A stretch of 64,000 nucleotides of DNA from Massilia sp. CF038 (GCF_900129765.1 NZ_FQWU01000002.1:1116001-1180000); one strand, 5' to 3'; counted from the first letter of the stretch, positions 18,981-30,709 are shown. Notes: a model not told the origin generated them from the sequence alone. Numbers and translations: made by a program.

Positions 18981-19382
18981 TTAAAAACATTGCACCGTGA
19001 TGCCATTGTTGCTGCATAACTGGCCCTGGGGACCGATCAAGGCATTGCCGACACCGCCCTTGTAACTGCCGTCCTGGGCTTGCGGCGACGGGATCGGTTG
19101 CGGCAAGGCAGGCTGCGGGACGGTGTGCGCCGGCGGCACAATGCCCATCGCAGGCGGTGCAGGACGCACTGGCATGCCATCGACAATTTGCCGTACGGCA
19201 CGCCGCTTGGGCGGGGTGTTACGCGGTGTCAGCTTGGGGCCGTACGGTTCGTTCTTGGCTTTGTCCTTGGGGGGCGGCTTTTCCGCGCCCACCCGCGGGG
19301 GCGGTTCAGTTGCCCAAGCATAATTGCAAACCAGCGTCGTGCTGAGGATCACCAGAATCAGTACAGGTTTCAGGATGCTCAT
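18981..19382 (-). CDS. Proline-rich exported protein of unknown function
   Basis: A 133-residue protein starting MSILKPVLILVILSTTLVCNYAWA, a likely signal peptide. The mature part is unusually rich in Pro and Lys (PPPRVGAEKPPPKDKAK, PPAHTVPQPALPQPIPSPQ) and ends with a short region having two cysteines (QLCSNNGITVQCF). It is probably periplasmic and largely unfolded, perhaps with one disulfide. I do not recognise a family. It diverges from the CoA-transferase gene at 19515. Confidence 0.65.
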   Translation of the reverse strand: MSILKPVLILVILSTTLVCNYAWATEPPPRVGAEKPPPKDKAKNEPYGPKLTPRNTPPKRRAVRQIVDGMPVRPAPPAMGIVPPAHTVPQPALPQPIPSPQAQDGSYKGGVGNALIGPQGQLCSNNGITVQCF

Positions 19383-19514
19383 GATCGGCCTTTCGTCAGC
19401 TACCAGCCTGTATTATTGTCCCCGGCGGCGCTTTGCGATAGGGTGACACGGCGAATTCAGTAAGCGCACGGTCAGCTTGGGCACTTACCATGGAAAAAAA
19501 GACCAGGAGACAGC

Positions 19515-20813
19515 ATGCAAGCAGCCCAGCAAATGTACGAGGACAAATTATGTGATCCGTTTGCCGCCATTGCGCTCTTGCGCGATGGCGATACCATTGT
19601 GGTCCCCACAGGCGTGGGTGAACCGCCGTCCCTGCTGGGCGCGCTGTCCGAAGCGCGGCGCCAGTTTCAGGGCATCCGCGTCGCGCAGATTCTTGCCATG
19701 CGCAAATTCGGCTACTTCGACCAGGAAACGGCGCATCACGTGCGTCACGCCGCATTGTTTTTCGGCGGCGCCTCGCGCGCATCGGGCCAGGGCGGCTGGT
19801 GCGATTTCATTCCCAATTATTTCTCCGAAATTCCGACCCTGATCGAGCGCGGCCTGATGCCATCCGACGTGGTGTTTGCCCTCGCCTCGCCGATGAATGA
19901 GCAAGGCTTCTTTGCGCTGAGCCTGGGGGCGGATTACACCATGGCCGCCGTGGCCAAGGCGCGCGTGGTGGTGCTGGAATGCAACCCCAACGTGCCGTTC
20001 GCGCATGGACAGTGCCACGTGCATATTTCGCAGGTCAGCGCCGTAGTCGAAAGCAACGAGCAAGTGCTGGAAGTGGGCTTGCCCACCATCGGCCCGGTGC
20101 AGGAAGCCATTGGCAAATACGTGGCTGACATGATTGACGATGGCTCGACCTTGCAGATCGGCTATGGCGGCATTCCCGACGCCGTGGTGATGCAACTGAG
20201 CGAGAAACGCGACCTGGGCATCCACACCGAAATGCTGGGCGACGGCATTTTGACGCTGGTGGAATCGGGCGCCGTCACCAATCGCAAGAAGACTCTGCTG
20301 CCTGGCAAGATGGTGGCGACGTTCGCGCTGGGCTCATCCAAGCTGTACCGCTTCATGCATCACAACCCCATGATCGAGATGCATCCGTCCAACTTCACCA
20401 ACGATCCTTATATCGCAGGGCAGAATGACAAACTGATGTCAATCAACGCCAGCCTGCAGGTGGACCTGCTGGGCCAGTGCGGGTCCGAAAGCATCGGTCA
20501 CCTGCCCTATTCCGGCACCGGTGGCCAGGTCGACTTTGTGCGCGCAGCCAATCGTTCGCGCGGGGGCAAGTCCTTCATCGTGCTGCCGGCGACCGCGAAA
20601 GATGGGACCATCTCGCGCATTGTGCCAACGCTGGCGCCGGGCACGCACGCCACCACCAGCAAGAACGATGTGAATTATGTGGTGACGGAATTTGGCGTGG
20701 CGCAGTTGCGCGGCAAGTCGGCCAAGGAACGCGCGCAGGCCTTGATTGCGATTGCGCATCCGGACTTCCGCGCGGAGCTGAGGGCGGCGGCTAACAAGAT
20801 GTGCGTGTTCTAG
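19515..20813 (+). CDS. Acetyl-CoA hydrolase/transferase family protein (4-hydroxybutyrate CoA-transferase-like)
   Basis: A 432-residue family I-type CoA-transferase. Visible signatures are GVGEPPSLLGAL near the N-terminus, NPNVPFAHGQCHVHISQVSAVVES in the middle, the GYGGIPDAV segment, and QVDLLGQCGSESIGHLPYSGTGGQVDFVRAA. The Glu in GSES is the probable CoA-accepting residue. It moves CoA between a short-chain acyl-CoA and a free acid. AGGAG six bases before the ATG supports the start. The next gene begins three bases after its stop, so both may be co-transcribed. Confidence 0.88.
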   Translation: MQAAQQMYEDKLCDPFAAIALLRDGDTIVVPTGVGEPPSLLGALSEARRQFQGIRVAQILAMRKFGYFDQETAHHVRHAALFFGGASRASGQGGWCDFIPNYFSEIPTLIERGLMPSDVVFALASPMNEQGFFALSLGADYTMAAVAKARVVVLECNPNVPFAHGQCHVHISQVSAVVESNEQVLEVGLPTIGPVQEAIGKYVADMIDDGSTLQIGYGGIPDAVVMQLSEKRDLGIHTEMLGDGILTLVESGAVTNRKKTLLPGKMVATFALGSSKLYRFMHHNPMIEMHPSNFTNDPYIAGQNDKLMSINASLQVDLLGQCGSESIGHLPYSGTGGQVDFVRAANRSRGGKSFIVLPATAKDGTISRIVPTLAPGTHATTSKNDVNYVVTEFGVAQLRGKSAKERAQALIAIAHPDFRAELRAAANKMCVF

Positions 20814-20816
20814 ACG

Positions 20817-21626
20817 GTGCCGTTCACGTTTTCGCACCCGGCAGCGGTGCTGCCATTGCTGCGACCACTGGGGCGCTTTGGATCGCTGTCGGCGCTGGTG
20901 ATTGGCAGCACGGCCCCGGATCTGTCCTTCATTGTGCCGATGGGTTTATCGCGGGCGCAGACGCATGCACCGGCAGCCCTGCTGACGTACTGCTTGCCGG
21001 CTGGCTTGCTGGCGTATCTGGCGTTTCATCTGATACTCAAGCTGCCCTTGCTGCGACTGAGTTCCGGTAGCTTGCACGACCGGCTGTGCCAGGTTGCCGC
21101 AGCGCCGCTGGCTACGTGGCGCGCGGTGGTGGCATCGCTGCTGTGCGGCGCTCTCACCCACTTGCTGTGGGATGGGTTCACCCACCAGGGCACGGTGATC
21201 GTCGCGGCCCTGCCGTTTCTGCGGCTGCCTTTGTGGGCCGGTGATGGCTACACATTTTACGTTTTCAGTGCCCTGCAGCAGCTAAGTTCCGTATTGGGAT
21301 TGATCGTGCTTGCGGTCTGGCTGAAGCGCCGTTACGGCAACTCAACTGGACATGGCAGCGGCGCCCGCGATACAGAGATCGCGTTCGCCAGCCGGACGGC
21401 CGCGCCGCTGCGGCCACGGCTGCGCATGGCCATCCTGGCCGGGTTTGTCGTCATCCCCTTCATTGCCGGATTGCTCGTCGCATTCGCCGAGAACCCGGCG
21501 CCAGTCACCGCGAGCGATTTCAGGTTCTTTTTCGCATCGTTTATATTTACCGCCTTGCCAGCACTGGCAACGACGCTGTTCGCCTATGCGCTCGCGTGCC
21601 AGGTGTGGCGCCGTGCCGCGCCTTGA
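20817..21626 (+). CDS. DUF4184 family integral membrane protein
   Basis: A 269-residue membrane protein with GTG start at 20817. The N-terminus MPFTFSHPAAVLPLLRPLGR, followed by ALVIGSTAPDLSFI, is the hallmark of DUF4184. Histidine in the first motif and H/D residues in LCGALTHLLWDGFTH suggest a metal site near the membrane, as in related LexA-regulated or YdjM-like membrane hydrolases. About five to six hydrophobic segments are visible. Function is unknown. It is linked to the CoA-transferase gene by a three-base gap. Confidence 0.85.
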   Translation: MPFTFSHPAAVLPLLRPLGRFGSLSALVIGSTAPDLSFIVPMGLSRAQTHAPAALLTYCLPAGLLAYLAFHLILKLPLLRLSSGSLHDRLCQVAAAPLATWRAVVASLLCGALTHLLWDGFTHQGTVIVAALPFLRLPLWAGDGYTFYVFSALQQLSSVLGLIVLAVWLKRRYGNSTGHGSGARDTEIAFASRTAAPLRPRLRMAILAGFVVIPFIAGLLVAFAENPAPVTASDFRFFFASFIFTALPALATTLFAYALACQVWRRAAP

Positions 21627-21628
21627 AT

Positions 21629-21797
21629 ACCACTTCGAGAACTTCTCACCCCAATTGATAGGCGGTATGAAGTCAATAAAACATTGCTGCTCGTCATCGG
21701 ATAAAAAACACCATTCCTTGTAGCCGAAGTCGTAGTCGGTTTTGGCCAGCCAATGGGCTCAGCCACCTTCCTTGATGGTCATGTTGTGTTTATTCAT
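21629..21797 (-). pseudogene. Possible small gene remnant with in-frame stop
   Basis: Read from the ATG at 21797 the minus strand gives MNKHNMTIKEGG, a TGA stop, then an open run AHWLAKTDYDFGYKEWCFLS and DDEQQCFIDFIPPINW. The run continues to KFSKWYSR at the end of the DUF4184 gene. The composition after the stop (aromatic-rich, AT-richer codons) looks like real protein and differs from the surrounding GC-rich shadows. It could be a decayed immunity- or accessory-type gene, or chance. No family recognised. Confidence 0.25.
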
Positions 21798-21864
21798 TGC
21801 AGGTTCTATATTCATTCTCAACCTTTCATCGCGATCGTCGCTTTCGTGCGCATGGCGCCGTCAT

Positions 21865-22749
21865 CTATTCCAGCGACAAATTGGCCGCCAAATATCCGAA
21901 CACGGCCGACACGCGCCGCAGATGGCGCGACTCGGCGTGCGTCAGCAGCCATAACTCGGTCTGGCATTCATCGAGCACCTCGCTCAGTTGGGTCAGATCT
22001 TTGCGGCCGCGCGCCAGAAACATGGGCAGGACACCGATGCCCAGCCCGTTGCCGATCAATTCGGCGACGGTCAGAATGCTGCCGACCCGATAGGCTGGCT
22101 GCACTTTTGGATAATGCTTCTTGCGCCACAGGACCGAGGGATGCTCGGGCAAGCCATCGTCGGGCGCAATCCAGGTGGCACTTTCAAGGCGCTCGCGGCT
22201 GCCTGCCACAGCCTCTTGCGTTCGCGGGCCATACAGTGCCACGCGCACCGGTCCAATATGTTTGCCGACCAGGTGCGGCGGCGGACGACGTGTCGCGCGC
22301 AAGGCGATGTCGGCGTCGTGCCGCGTCAGATTGGCCAGCTCATTGCCGGCGTGCAGTTCAAAACCAAGCAATGGATGCAGCTTCTGCAGGCCGAGCAGAC
22401 TGGGGCCAATCAGCGCGTGCAAAAACGTGTCCGTGGTCGTGATGCGGACTGTGCCGGCCACCTGCTCCGGCGCGCTCTGTGCAGCCGAACGTGCCAATTC
22501 CAGGCGCGCTTCCATCTGCTCCGCGTGAGCGGCCAGTTCCAGCGCCAGTTCAGACGGCAGGTAGCCCAGACGCGAACGCTCGAACAAGCGCTGGCCCAAG
22601 CCTTTTTCTACCCGCTGGATGGTGCGGAACACGGTGGACGCATCAACGCCCAGCCGCTCACCCGCCTCGGCCAGGGTCCCGCTGCGCACCAGGGCAAGCG
22701 CGACTTCCAGATCCAGTGCGCTGAGTTGGTATTGCGTTTTTGCATTCAT
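21865..22749 (-). CDS. LysR family transcriptional regulator
   Basis: A 294-residue LysR protein. The N-terminal winged helix spans about 1-70 (LSALDLEVALALVRSGTLAEAGERLGVDASTVFRTIQRVEKGLGQRLFER), followed by a linker helix and a periplasmic-binding-like effector domain starting at GTVRITTTDTF. It is transcribed divergently from the DoxX gene with 78 bases between them, the usual LysR arrangement, so DoxX is its likely target. It belongs to the group of LysR proteins linked to DoxX/quinone-stress genes (inference). Confidence 0.93.
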   Translation of the reverse strand: MNAKTQYQLSALDLEVALALVRSGTLAEAGERLGVDASTVFRTIQRVEKGLGQRLFERSRLGYLPSELALELAAHAEQMEARLELARSAAQSAPEQVAGTVRITTTDTFLHALIGPSLLGLQKLHPLLGFELHAGNELANLTRHDADIALRATRRPPPHLVGKHIGPVRVALYGPRTQEAVAGSRERLESATWIAPDDGLPEHPSVLWRKKHYPKVQPAYRVGSILTVAELIGNGLGIGVLPMFLARGRKDLTQLSEVLDECQTELWLLTHAESRHLRRVSAVFGYLAANLSLE

Positions 22750-22767
22750 AGTTTGCAGGGCCGCCTA

Positions 22768-22796
22768 TTTTCATTGCGTTTTCGAAATACTATAGT
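22768..22796 (+). promoter_or_regulatory. Promoter of the doxX gene
   Basis: TTTTCA (22768-22773) and TATAGT (22791-22796) are separated by 17 bases, 32 bases before the DoxX start and between the divergent LysR and DoxX genes. The -10 box is strong; the -35 box matches four of six. LysR activation would compensate for the weak -35. Confidence 0.45.
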
Positions 22797-22827
22797 GATT
22801 CCACTTGAACCTCAATGGAGAAACACA

Positions 22828-23235
22828 ATGAAGACATCGAACCAGTCCGGCCTGACCCTGCTGCGTGTCAGCCTGGGCATCATGTGGATCGCTCACGCTT
22901 TGCTCAAGCTGCTGGTATTCACGCTGCCGGGGACGGCAGCTTACTTCGATAGCATTGGCTTGCCGGGCTTTCTGGCCTACCCGGTGTTTGCTGCCGAATT
23001 TATTGGCGGGGTGGCACTCGTGGTGGGACTGTATGCGCGCCAGGTGGCGCTGATGCTGGTGCCGGTCATGGGCGTGGCGGCGACGGTGCATCTGCACAAT
23101 GGCTGGGTGCATACCAGCGCCGGCGGCGGCTGGGAGTATCCGGTGTTTTTGATTGCGGCATCGATTGCGCTCTGGTTGTCGGGCGACGGCGCGTGGAGCA
23201 TTCGGCGCAGCGGCCGGTTTGTGCCGGGGGTGTAA
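22828..23235 (+). CDS. DoxX family membrane protein
   Basis: A 135-residue protein with four hydrophobic helices and the DoxX pattern: LLRVSLGIMWIAHALLKL at the start, then PVFAAEFIGGVALVVGLYAR, MLVPVMGVAATVHLHNGW and YPVFLIAASIALWL. The start at 22828 has TGGAG seven bases upstream. DoxX proteins are inner-membrane subunits associated with quinol or thiol redox and oxidative stress. Its function here is probably set by the adjacent LysR regulator. Confidence 0.9.
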   Translation: MKTSNQSGLTLLRVSLGIMWIAHALLKLLVFTLPGTAAYFDSIGLPGFLAYPVFAAEFIGGVALVVGLYARQVALMLVPVMGVAATVHLHNGWVHTSAGGGWEYPVFLIAASIALWLSGDGAWSIRRSGRFVPGV

Positions 23236-23252
23236 ACAGCAAGCTCCAAACA

Positions 23253-23350
23253 ACATCGTCCCCGCGCAGGCGGGGACCTATTCCATACTAAGACTTCGGT
23301 AGCGTGGGATAGGGCCGGCGCACGCGCCGGCGCCTTCGCGAGGACGATGT
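23253..23350. repeat. Hairpin repeat of the ACATCG-family (copy 1)
   Basis: A 98-bp element bounded by ACATCGTCCCCGCG and AGGACGATGT, lying between the converging doxX and hppA genes. The inner right arm has been altered and carries its own perfect hairpin, GCCGGCGC-AC-GCGCCGGC (23314-23331). The element is a diverged relative of the perfect copy at 49619-49705 and could stop transcription from both sides. Confidence 0.75.
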
Positions 23351-23365
23351 TTGATGCGCTGCGTG

Positions 23366-25531
<2,166 letters not shown>

Positions 25532-25660
25532 GTCGTCCCCTTAGCTTTTTTAATCAAGTAACACAACCACACATTCGAAAGACCGGATAGGTCAACCTTA
25601 CTGCGTACTGCAAAACATTGAATCGAAAACTGGTGCGACGGATGGCAGCCATCCGCAATG

Positions 25661-25685
25661 AAAAAGCGGACCAGGAGGTCCGCTT
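25661..25685 (-). terminator. Rho-independent terminator downstream of adk
   Basis: On the minus strand: AGCGGACC-TCCT-GGTCCGCT followed by TTTTT, ten bases after the adk stop. The eight-base stem is perfect. An A-run on the other side means it may also work weakly in the plus direction. Confidence 0.85.
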
Positions 25686-25695
25686 CTTGCGATAC

Positions 25696-26540
<845 letters not shown>

Positions 26541-26820
26541 TGCTACATCGCGCTCGCGCAGGCGGGCGGCCATGCCACTTTACCGAATTCGGACAAGTGG
26601 TATGGGCCCCCGCCTGCGAGCCCGCCTTCGCGAGCTGCTACATCGCGCTCGCGCAGGCGGGCGGCCATGCCACTTTACCGAATTCGGACAAGTGGTATGG
26701 GCCCCCGCCTGCGGGCCCGCCTTCGCGAGCTGCTACATCGCGCTCGCGCAGGCGGGCGGCCATGCCACTTTACCGAATTCGGACAAGTGGTATGGGCCCC
26801 CGCCTGCGCGGGGGCGATGT
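26541..26820. repeat. Triple 95-bp tandem repeat built from the ACATCG-family hairpin
   Basis: Units begin at 26541, 26636 and 26731 (TGCTACATCGCGCTCGCGCA each time), a period of exactly 95. The three are almost identical through the central CCGAATTCGG-like palindrome. The first two end CCCGCCTTCGCGAGC, while the third ends in the normal right border (GCGGGGGCGATGTT). The array lies between the kdsB stop and the adk promoter region. Near-identity implies recent expansion. Confidence 0.9.
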
Positions 26821-26850
26821 TTTCGGGCCTCGTGCCAGCGCACGCGCTGT

Positions 26851-27600
26851 TTATGCGTAGTGCTTGCGGACCCGTTCCAGGTCTTCGGGCGTATCCACCC
26901 CTGCCGCTGGCGCGCTGTCCGTGATATGCACCGCGATCGGGTAGCCATGCCACAGCACGCGCAACTGCTCCAGCGCTTCGATCGATTCCAGCGGTGCCGG
27001 CTCAAGACCGGGATAGGTCTGCAAAAACGCATTCGAATACGCGTACAAACCAATGTGCCGCAGCGGCTGATACCCGGCCGGCAGCACCGCGCGCGAGGCG
27101 GCAAAGCCATCGCGGTCCCACGGGATGGTGGCACGCGAGAAGTACAGCGCGCGCTGCTGTTTGTCCAGCACCACCTTGACCACGTTGGGATTGAAGGCGT
27201 CGGCCGCCTCCGTGATCGGATGAGCGCAGGTGGCCATCGGCACACCGGCACCAATCCGGCTGGCGGTGGCCGCCAGCAAAGCGGGATCGATCAGCGGCTC
27301 ATCGCCCTGCAGATTGACCACCACGTCTTCCGGCGCCAGGTTGAGCGTGCGCGCCACCTCGGCAATGCGGTCGGTGCCGGACGGATGGTCGGCGCGCGTC
27401 ATGCACACTTCCACCCCGTGCGCCGTGCAGGCAGCGGCAATGTCAGCATGGTCGGTCGCCACGATAATGCGGCTGGCGCCCGACAGCACTGCCCGTTCGG
27501 CCACCCGCACCACCATGGGTTTGCCACCCAGGTCGGCCAGCGGCTTGTTCGGCAGTCGCGTTGACGCCAGACGCGCCGGAATGATGACGATGAATCCCAT
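26851..27600 (-). CDS. kdsB: 3-deoxy-manno-octulosonate cytidylyltransferase (CMP-KDO synthetase)
   Basis: A 249-residue enzyme with the nucleotidyltransferase signature [28 protein letters not shown], the metal-binding [16 protein letters not shown]-like [11 protein letters not shown], and [14 protein letters not shown]. It activates KDO with CTP for lipopolysaccharide inner-core assembly. It starts three bases after the Trm112-like gene, in an envelope-biogenesis run with lpxK, exbD and exbB. Confidence 0.96.
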   Translation of the reverse strand: MGFIVIIPARLASTRLPNKPLADLGGKPMVVRVAERAVLSGASRIIVATDHADIAAACTAHGVEVCMTRADHPSGTDRIAEVARTLNLAPEDVVVNLQGDEPLIDPALLAATASRIGAGVPMATCAHPITEAADAFNPNVVKVVLDKQQRALYFSRATIPWDRDGFAASRAVLPAGYQPLRHIGLYAYSNAFLQTYPGLEPAPLESIEALEQLRVLWHGYPIAVHITDSAPAAGVDTPEDLERVRKHYA

Positions 27601-27603
27601 CGT

Positions 27604-27774
27604 TTACACCGGCTCGATCTTGCGCGCCTCGTCCGCCCACATGATGGGAATGCCATCGCGGATCGGGAACGCCAGCCGGTCAGGGCGGCAGGTCAGTTCC
27701 TGGGCCTTTTTATCGTAGTCGAGCGGGCCCTTGCACACCGGGCAGACCAGAATATCAAGCAGTCGAGCATCCAC
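27604..27774 (-). CDS. Trm112 family protein
   Basis: A 56-residue protein, [20 protein letters not shown] then [19 protein letters not shown]. This is the compact Trm112/YcaR zinc-ribbon-like fold found between lpxK and kdsB in many proteobacteria. The start is a GTG at 27774 (GGAG seven bases upstream), inside the 3' end of lpxK, giving a 20-base overlap. An ATG-initiated longer frame further upstream is unlikely. In E. coli YcaR is part of the same lpxK-kdsB operon; function is not well defined. Confidence 0.88.
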   Translation of the reverse strand: MDARLLDILVCPVCKGPLDYDKKAQELTCRPDRLAFPIRDGIPIMWADEARKIEPV

Positions 27775-28789
27775 GACATTTCTCCACAATGAGTTCGGCC
27801 AGCGGCGCATCAAGCGTCGCCGTCACCGGAACGACCCACAAGCGCGGGTCATTTCTGAGTTGTTCAATTTGCCCACATTTTACTGCATCCTTCTCGGTGA
27901 TCAGGATGATGTCGGCGTCGACCTGCGCGAACGGGTCGTCGAGAAAATCGTGGTGGTCCGGCAGCGCCAACTCGCCGATCTCCAGACCCGCTGCGCGCAG
28001 CATCGCAAAAAAGCGGCCCGGGTTACCGATGCCTGCGGCAGCGACCAGGCGTTTGCCTGCCAGCGCCGCCAGTGGCAGCTGCCGCGCCGGTTCCAGCAAG
28101 GGCGCGGCAGCCAGCCCGTCGAGCTGCATCCGAAACGGCGTGCCGCCCACTTGCGCGCGCAAGGCCGGCGTAATGACGGGCGCATTGATGATCGTGAAAT
28201 CGCGCCGGCGCGAGGCCGGTTCGCGCAGCGGTCCGGCTGGCAGCAGCCAGCCATTGCCCGCACCGCGGCCATCAAACAGCACGATCTCGACGTCGCGCGC
28301 CAGCGCGTAGTGCTGCAGGCCGTCGTCGGAAATAAGAATGTCGACCTGGGGATGGGCCGCCAGCAGCGCGCGTCCGGCGGCGGCGCGGTCGCGCCCCACC
28401 ACTACCGGACAGCCGCTGCGGCGCGCGATCAGCAGCGGTTCGTCACCTGCGTCCTGCGCATTTGATGAAGGCGTCACGGCCAGTGGCGCGTCGCCACTGC
28501 GGCCATGGCCGCGCGAGATCACGCCGGGCGTAAAACCGGCTGCGCGCAGCACCTCGGCCAGCCAGATCGTCAGCGGCGTCTTGCCGGTCCCGCCAATGAA
28601 GATGTTACCCACCACCACCACCGGCACCGGCAAGCGCGCTGATTGCTTGATGCCGACGCGGTACATCAGCGCGCGCACGCTGGACAGCGCGCGAAACAGC
28701 AGCGACAAGGGCCACAGCGCGCAAGCAAGCGCGCCGCGCGCGAGCCAGGCCCGCGTCAGCGTCGATTCGAGGGATGAGGGGGAAGGCAT
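27755..28789 (-). CDS. lpxK: Tetraacyldisaccharide 4'-kinase
   Basis: A 344-residue membrane-associated P-loop kinase. An N-terminal hydrophobic segment ([20 protein letters not shown]) is followed by Walker A in [18 protein letters not shown] (about 55-72), [28 protein letters not shown] and the C-terminal FFAMLR, DHHDF and ITEKDAVKC motifs. It phosphorylates the 4' position of the lipid A precursor. It lies 36 bases after exbD and overlaps the Trm112 gene. Confidence 0.95.
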   Translation of the reverse strand: MPSPSSLESTLTRAWLARGALACALWPLSLLFRALSSVRALMYRVGIKQSARLPVPVVVVGNIFIGGTGKTPLTIWLAEVLRAAGFTPGVISRGHGRSGDAPLAVTPSSNAQDAGDEPLLIARRSGCPVVVGRDRAAAGRALLAAHPQVDILISDDGLQHYALARDVEIVLFDGRGAGNGWLLPAGPLREPASRRRDFTIINAPVITPALRAQVGGTPFRMQLDGLAAAPLLEPARQLPLAALAGKRLVAAAGIGNPGRFFAMLRAAGLEIGELALPDHHDFLDDPFAQVDADIILITEKDAVKCGQIEQLRNDPRLWVVPVTATLDAPLAELIVEKCRGCSTA

Positions 28790-28825
28790 CAGGAAAAACG
28801 GGCGCAGCCTTGCCGCGCCCGCCGC

Positions 28826-29281
28826 TTACTTCTTGCCGCCGGTCTGGGCGGCGAAGGTCAGCTTGTCGTAACCGGCAATGCGCGCCGCTTCCAGCACGTT
28901 GATGACCATCTGGTGCATCGCGAACTGGTCGGCGTTGACGATCACGACCGGGCTTTGCGCCCCGCCGGCTGGCGCCTGGCCATTGCTGGCATTGGCAGCG
29001 GCCTGCTTGAGGTCCTGGGCCAGGTCGTCCACGGTGCGGAAGGCCACCGGCACATTGTTGACGGTGTAGTTGCCCTTGGCGTCAACGGTGACGTTGATCT
29101 CGAGCGGCTTGTCGAGCGCTTTTTCAGCGTCGGCCGTCGGCAGCGTGATCTGCAGCTCGGTGAACTTGCTGTAGGTCGTGGTGACCATCATGAAAATCAG
29201 GATCACCAGCAGCACGTCGATGAACGGGATCAGATTGATCTCCGGATCCTCGCGCTTCTGGCCACGGCGGAAGTCCATCAT
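28826..29281 (-). CDS. exbD: ExbD/TolR family biopolymer transport protein
   Basis: A 151-residue protein with a short cytoplasmic start, one membrane helix containing the essential Asp (INLIPFIDVLLVILIFMMVTT) and a periplasmic domain ending VINVLEAARIAGYDKLTF. It works with the ExbB-like partner to harvest the proton gradient for TonB- or Tol-type energy transfer. The ATG at 29281 overlaps the exbB stop by four bases. The gene precedes lpxK, as in many betaproteobacteria. Confidence 0.93.
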   Translation of the reverse strand: MMDFRRGQKREDPEINLIPFIDVLLVILIFMMVTTTYSKFTELQITLPTADAEKALDKPLEINVTVDAKGNYTVNNVPVAFRTVDDLAQDLKQAAANASNGQAPAGGAQSPVVIVNADQFAMHQMVINVLEAARIAGYDKLTFAAQTGGKK

Positions 29282-29883
29282 TTGCGCGCACCATGGACGA
29301 TGTCGACGAATTTGACCGCCTGCAGTTCCATATCGATGATGAAGGAATCCACCAGCGCGCGGAAGTGGCGGTAAGCGATCAGGGCCGGCATGGCGATGGC
29401 CAGACCAAAGCCGGTGTTATACAGCGCCACCGAAATACCGTGCGCCAGAACGGCCGGGTTGGTGCCGGTGGCGTTTTGCGCGCCGAAAATTTCGATCATG
29501 CCGACGATGGTGCCGAACAGACCCATGAGCGGCGCCAGCGACGCGATGGTGCCAAGCGTGGTCAGGAAGCGCTCGAGCAGGTGGGCAACGCCACGGCCGG
29601 CTTCTTCAATCGATTCCTTCATCACTTCGCGCGGCGCTTCCACGTTGCGCAAGGCGGCAGCGAGAACGGTGCCAAGCGGCGAATTGTTCTTCAGCTTCTC
29701 GATGATGTCCGGGGTGATTTTGCCGTTGTGATAAACGCGGATGACTTCGTCGAGCAGAGCGCGCGGCAGCAGCTTGGAGCGGCGCAGATAAATGGCGCGT
29801 TCAATGATCAGGGCGACTGCGACGATCGAGGCAATCAGCAAAAGATAGATAGGCCAGCCTGCAGCTTGAAAAATGGCGAACAA
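29278..29883 (-). CDS. exbB: MotA/TolQ/ExbB proton channel family protein
   Basis: A 201-residue protein with three membrane helices: AGWPIYLLLIASIVAVALIIER at the start, then FLTTLGTIASLAPLMGLFGTIVGMIEIF and GISVALYNTGFGLAIAMPALIAYRHF. It forms the proton channel with ExbD. I set the start at the TTG at 29883, with AGGAG six bases before it (AGGAGTTCGTTTTG). Longer ATG-initiated frames upstream run into the repeat region and look non-coding. A promoter lies about 50-75 bases upstream. Confidence 0.92.
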   Translation of the reverse strand: MFAIFQAAGWPIYLLLIASIVAVALIIERAIYLRRSKLLPRALLDEVIRVYHNGKITPDIIEKLKNNSPLGTVLAAALRNVEAPREVMKESIEEAGRGVAHLLERFLTTLGTIASLAPLMGLFGTIVGMIEIFGAQNATGTNPAVLAHGISVALYNTGFGLAIAMPALIAYRHFRALVDSFIIDMELQAVKFVDIVHGARK

Positions 29884-29930
29884 AACGAACTCCTGAGTAA
29901 GGGGAAAAGCGGATCGAAGCGAACCCCGGC

Positions 29931-29959
29931 AATGTAACGTGTTGCCAGCGAGACGGCAA
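29931..29959 (-). promoter_or_regulatory. Promoter of exbB-exbD-lpxK
   Basis: Minus strand TTGCCG (29959-29954) and TACATT (29936-29931) with a 17-base spacer, 48 bases upstream of the exbB TTG. It ends six bases from the first DnaA-box repeat unit, so a protein bound there could affect it. Confidence 0.4.
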
Positions 29960-29965
29960 GTACAG

Positions 29966-30031
29966 TTCTGCACATCCAATGTGGATAAGATTGTGCGCAA
30001 GAATCATTAAGCCCACCCATGCCCTTGATTC
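29966..30031 (+). repeat. DnaA-box unit 1
   Basis: Contains TTCTGCACA, TGTGGATAA (29980-29988, perfect DnaA box), TGTGCGCAA and CTTGATTC (30024-30031). AAGAATCA and TGATTCTT inside it can also form an eight-base stem. Confidence 0.8.
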
Positions 30032-30093
30032 TTAAGGAAAAATCGTCATTGCATAAAAACAAGGCAGGTAAAAAATTAAAATTGCTCAAAGAG

Positions 30094-30159
30094 TTCTGAA
30101 CAGCTTCTGTGGATAAAACTGTGCGCAATGGCTGGGCCATGAGGGGAAGCACTTGATTC
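30094..30159 (+). repeat. DnaA-box unit 2
   Basis: Contains TTCTGAACA, TGTGGATAA (30108-30116, perfect DnaA box), TGTGCGCAA and CTTGATTC (30152-30159). Confidence 0.8.
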
Positions 30160-30284
30160 CAAACGACATTCTCCAGCTGCGCACTTTTGCATCAATAGCC
30201 CTGAAACCAGGGTCAGATCACTTTTGCCGCGCATCTTTATCCCCGAAAACAGGGTTCGCAGTGCATTTTCGGAGTTGTCCCCGC

Positions 30285-30350
30285 TTTTGCACACTTTATG
30301 TGGACAACATTGTGCGCAAGCGCAAGCCGTGTTCATCAAGTGCTTGTTTC
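30285..30350 (+). repeat. DnaA-box unit 3
   Basis: Contains TTTTGCACA, TGTGGACAA (30299-30307, one mismatch to consensus), TGTGCGCAA and CTTGTTTC (30343-30350). A weaker box in the opposite sense, TTATCCCCG, lies upstream at 30237-30245. Confidence 0.8.
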
Positions 30351-30402
30351 CATTGGATATTCTCTCTGTGCGCAAAAGGAAGGCAGCACTCGACAGGCAA
30401 GG

Positions 30403-30468
30403 CTGTGCACAAATTATGTGGACAACTTTGTGTGCAAACAACGGGGCACTACGGTAAGTCATTGAATA
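30403..30468 (+). repeat. DnaA-box unit 4
   Basis: Contains CTGTGCACA, TGTGGACAA (30417-30425), TGTGTGCAA and the diverged ATTGAATA (30461-30468). It is the central unit of the array and the most diverged in its right part. Confidence 0.7.
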
Positions 30469-30519
30469 CAAAGTAAATTCTGAAGCCGCTAAAAAATAGA
30501 GCAGCACGCGCGTGCGCTT

Positions 30520-30585
30520 TTTTGCACAAGTTCTGTGGATAATACTGTGCGCAAGGGTGGTCAAGGCCCGTCAAGCGTCTGATTC
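30520..30585 (+). repeat. DnaA-box unit 5
   Basis: Contains TTTTGCACA, TGTGGATAA (30534-30542, perfect DnaA box), TGTGCGCAA and TCTGATTC (30578-30585). Confidence 0.8.
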
Positions 30586-30709
30586 TAAAAGGAAAAGTTT
30601 TCCTGCCCAAAAATCATGCAGCGCCACCGCCAGCGGCGCCACAGCTGTTCTTCAGATCTCTTTCTAGCGCACGGTTCCAACTTGGGCGCCGCCTAACTTT
30701 ATCCGCGTT

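Noticed and set aside
26541..26820. CRISPR array
   Set aside because: The period is 95 with no separate variable spacers; each unit is itself a palindromic element identical to the others.
30076..30564. Minus-strand 162-codon frame in the DnaA-box region
   Set aside because: It only reads repeat units (LAHSIIHRTCAK, FAHKVVHIICAQ and similar) with no start signal or family resemblance; the repeats explain it.
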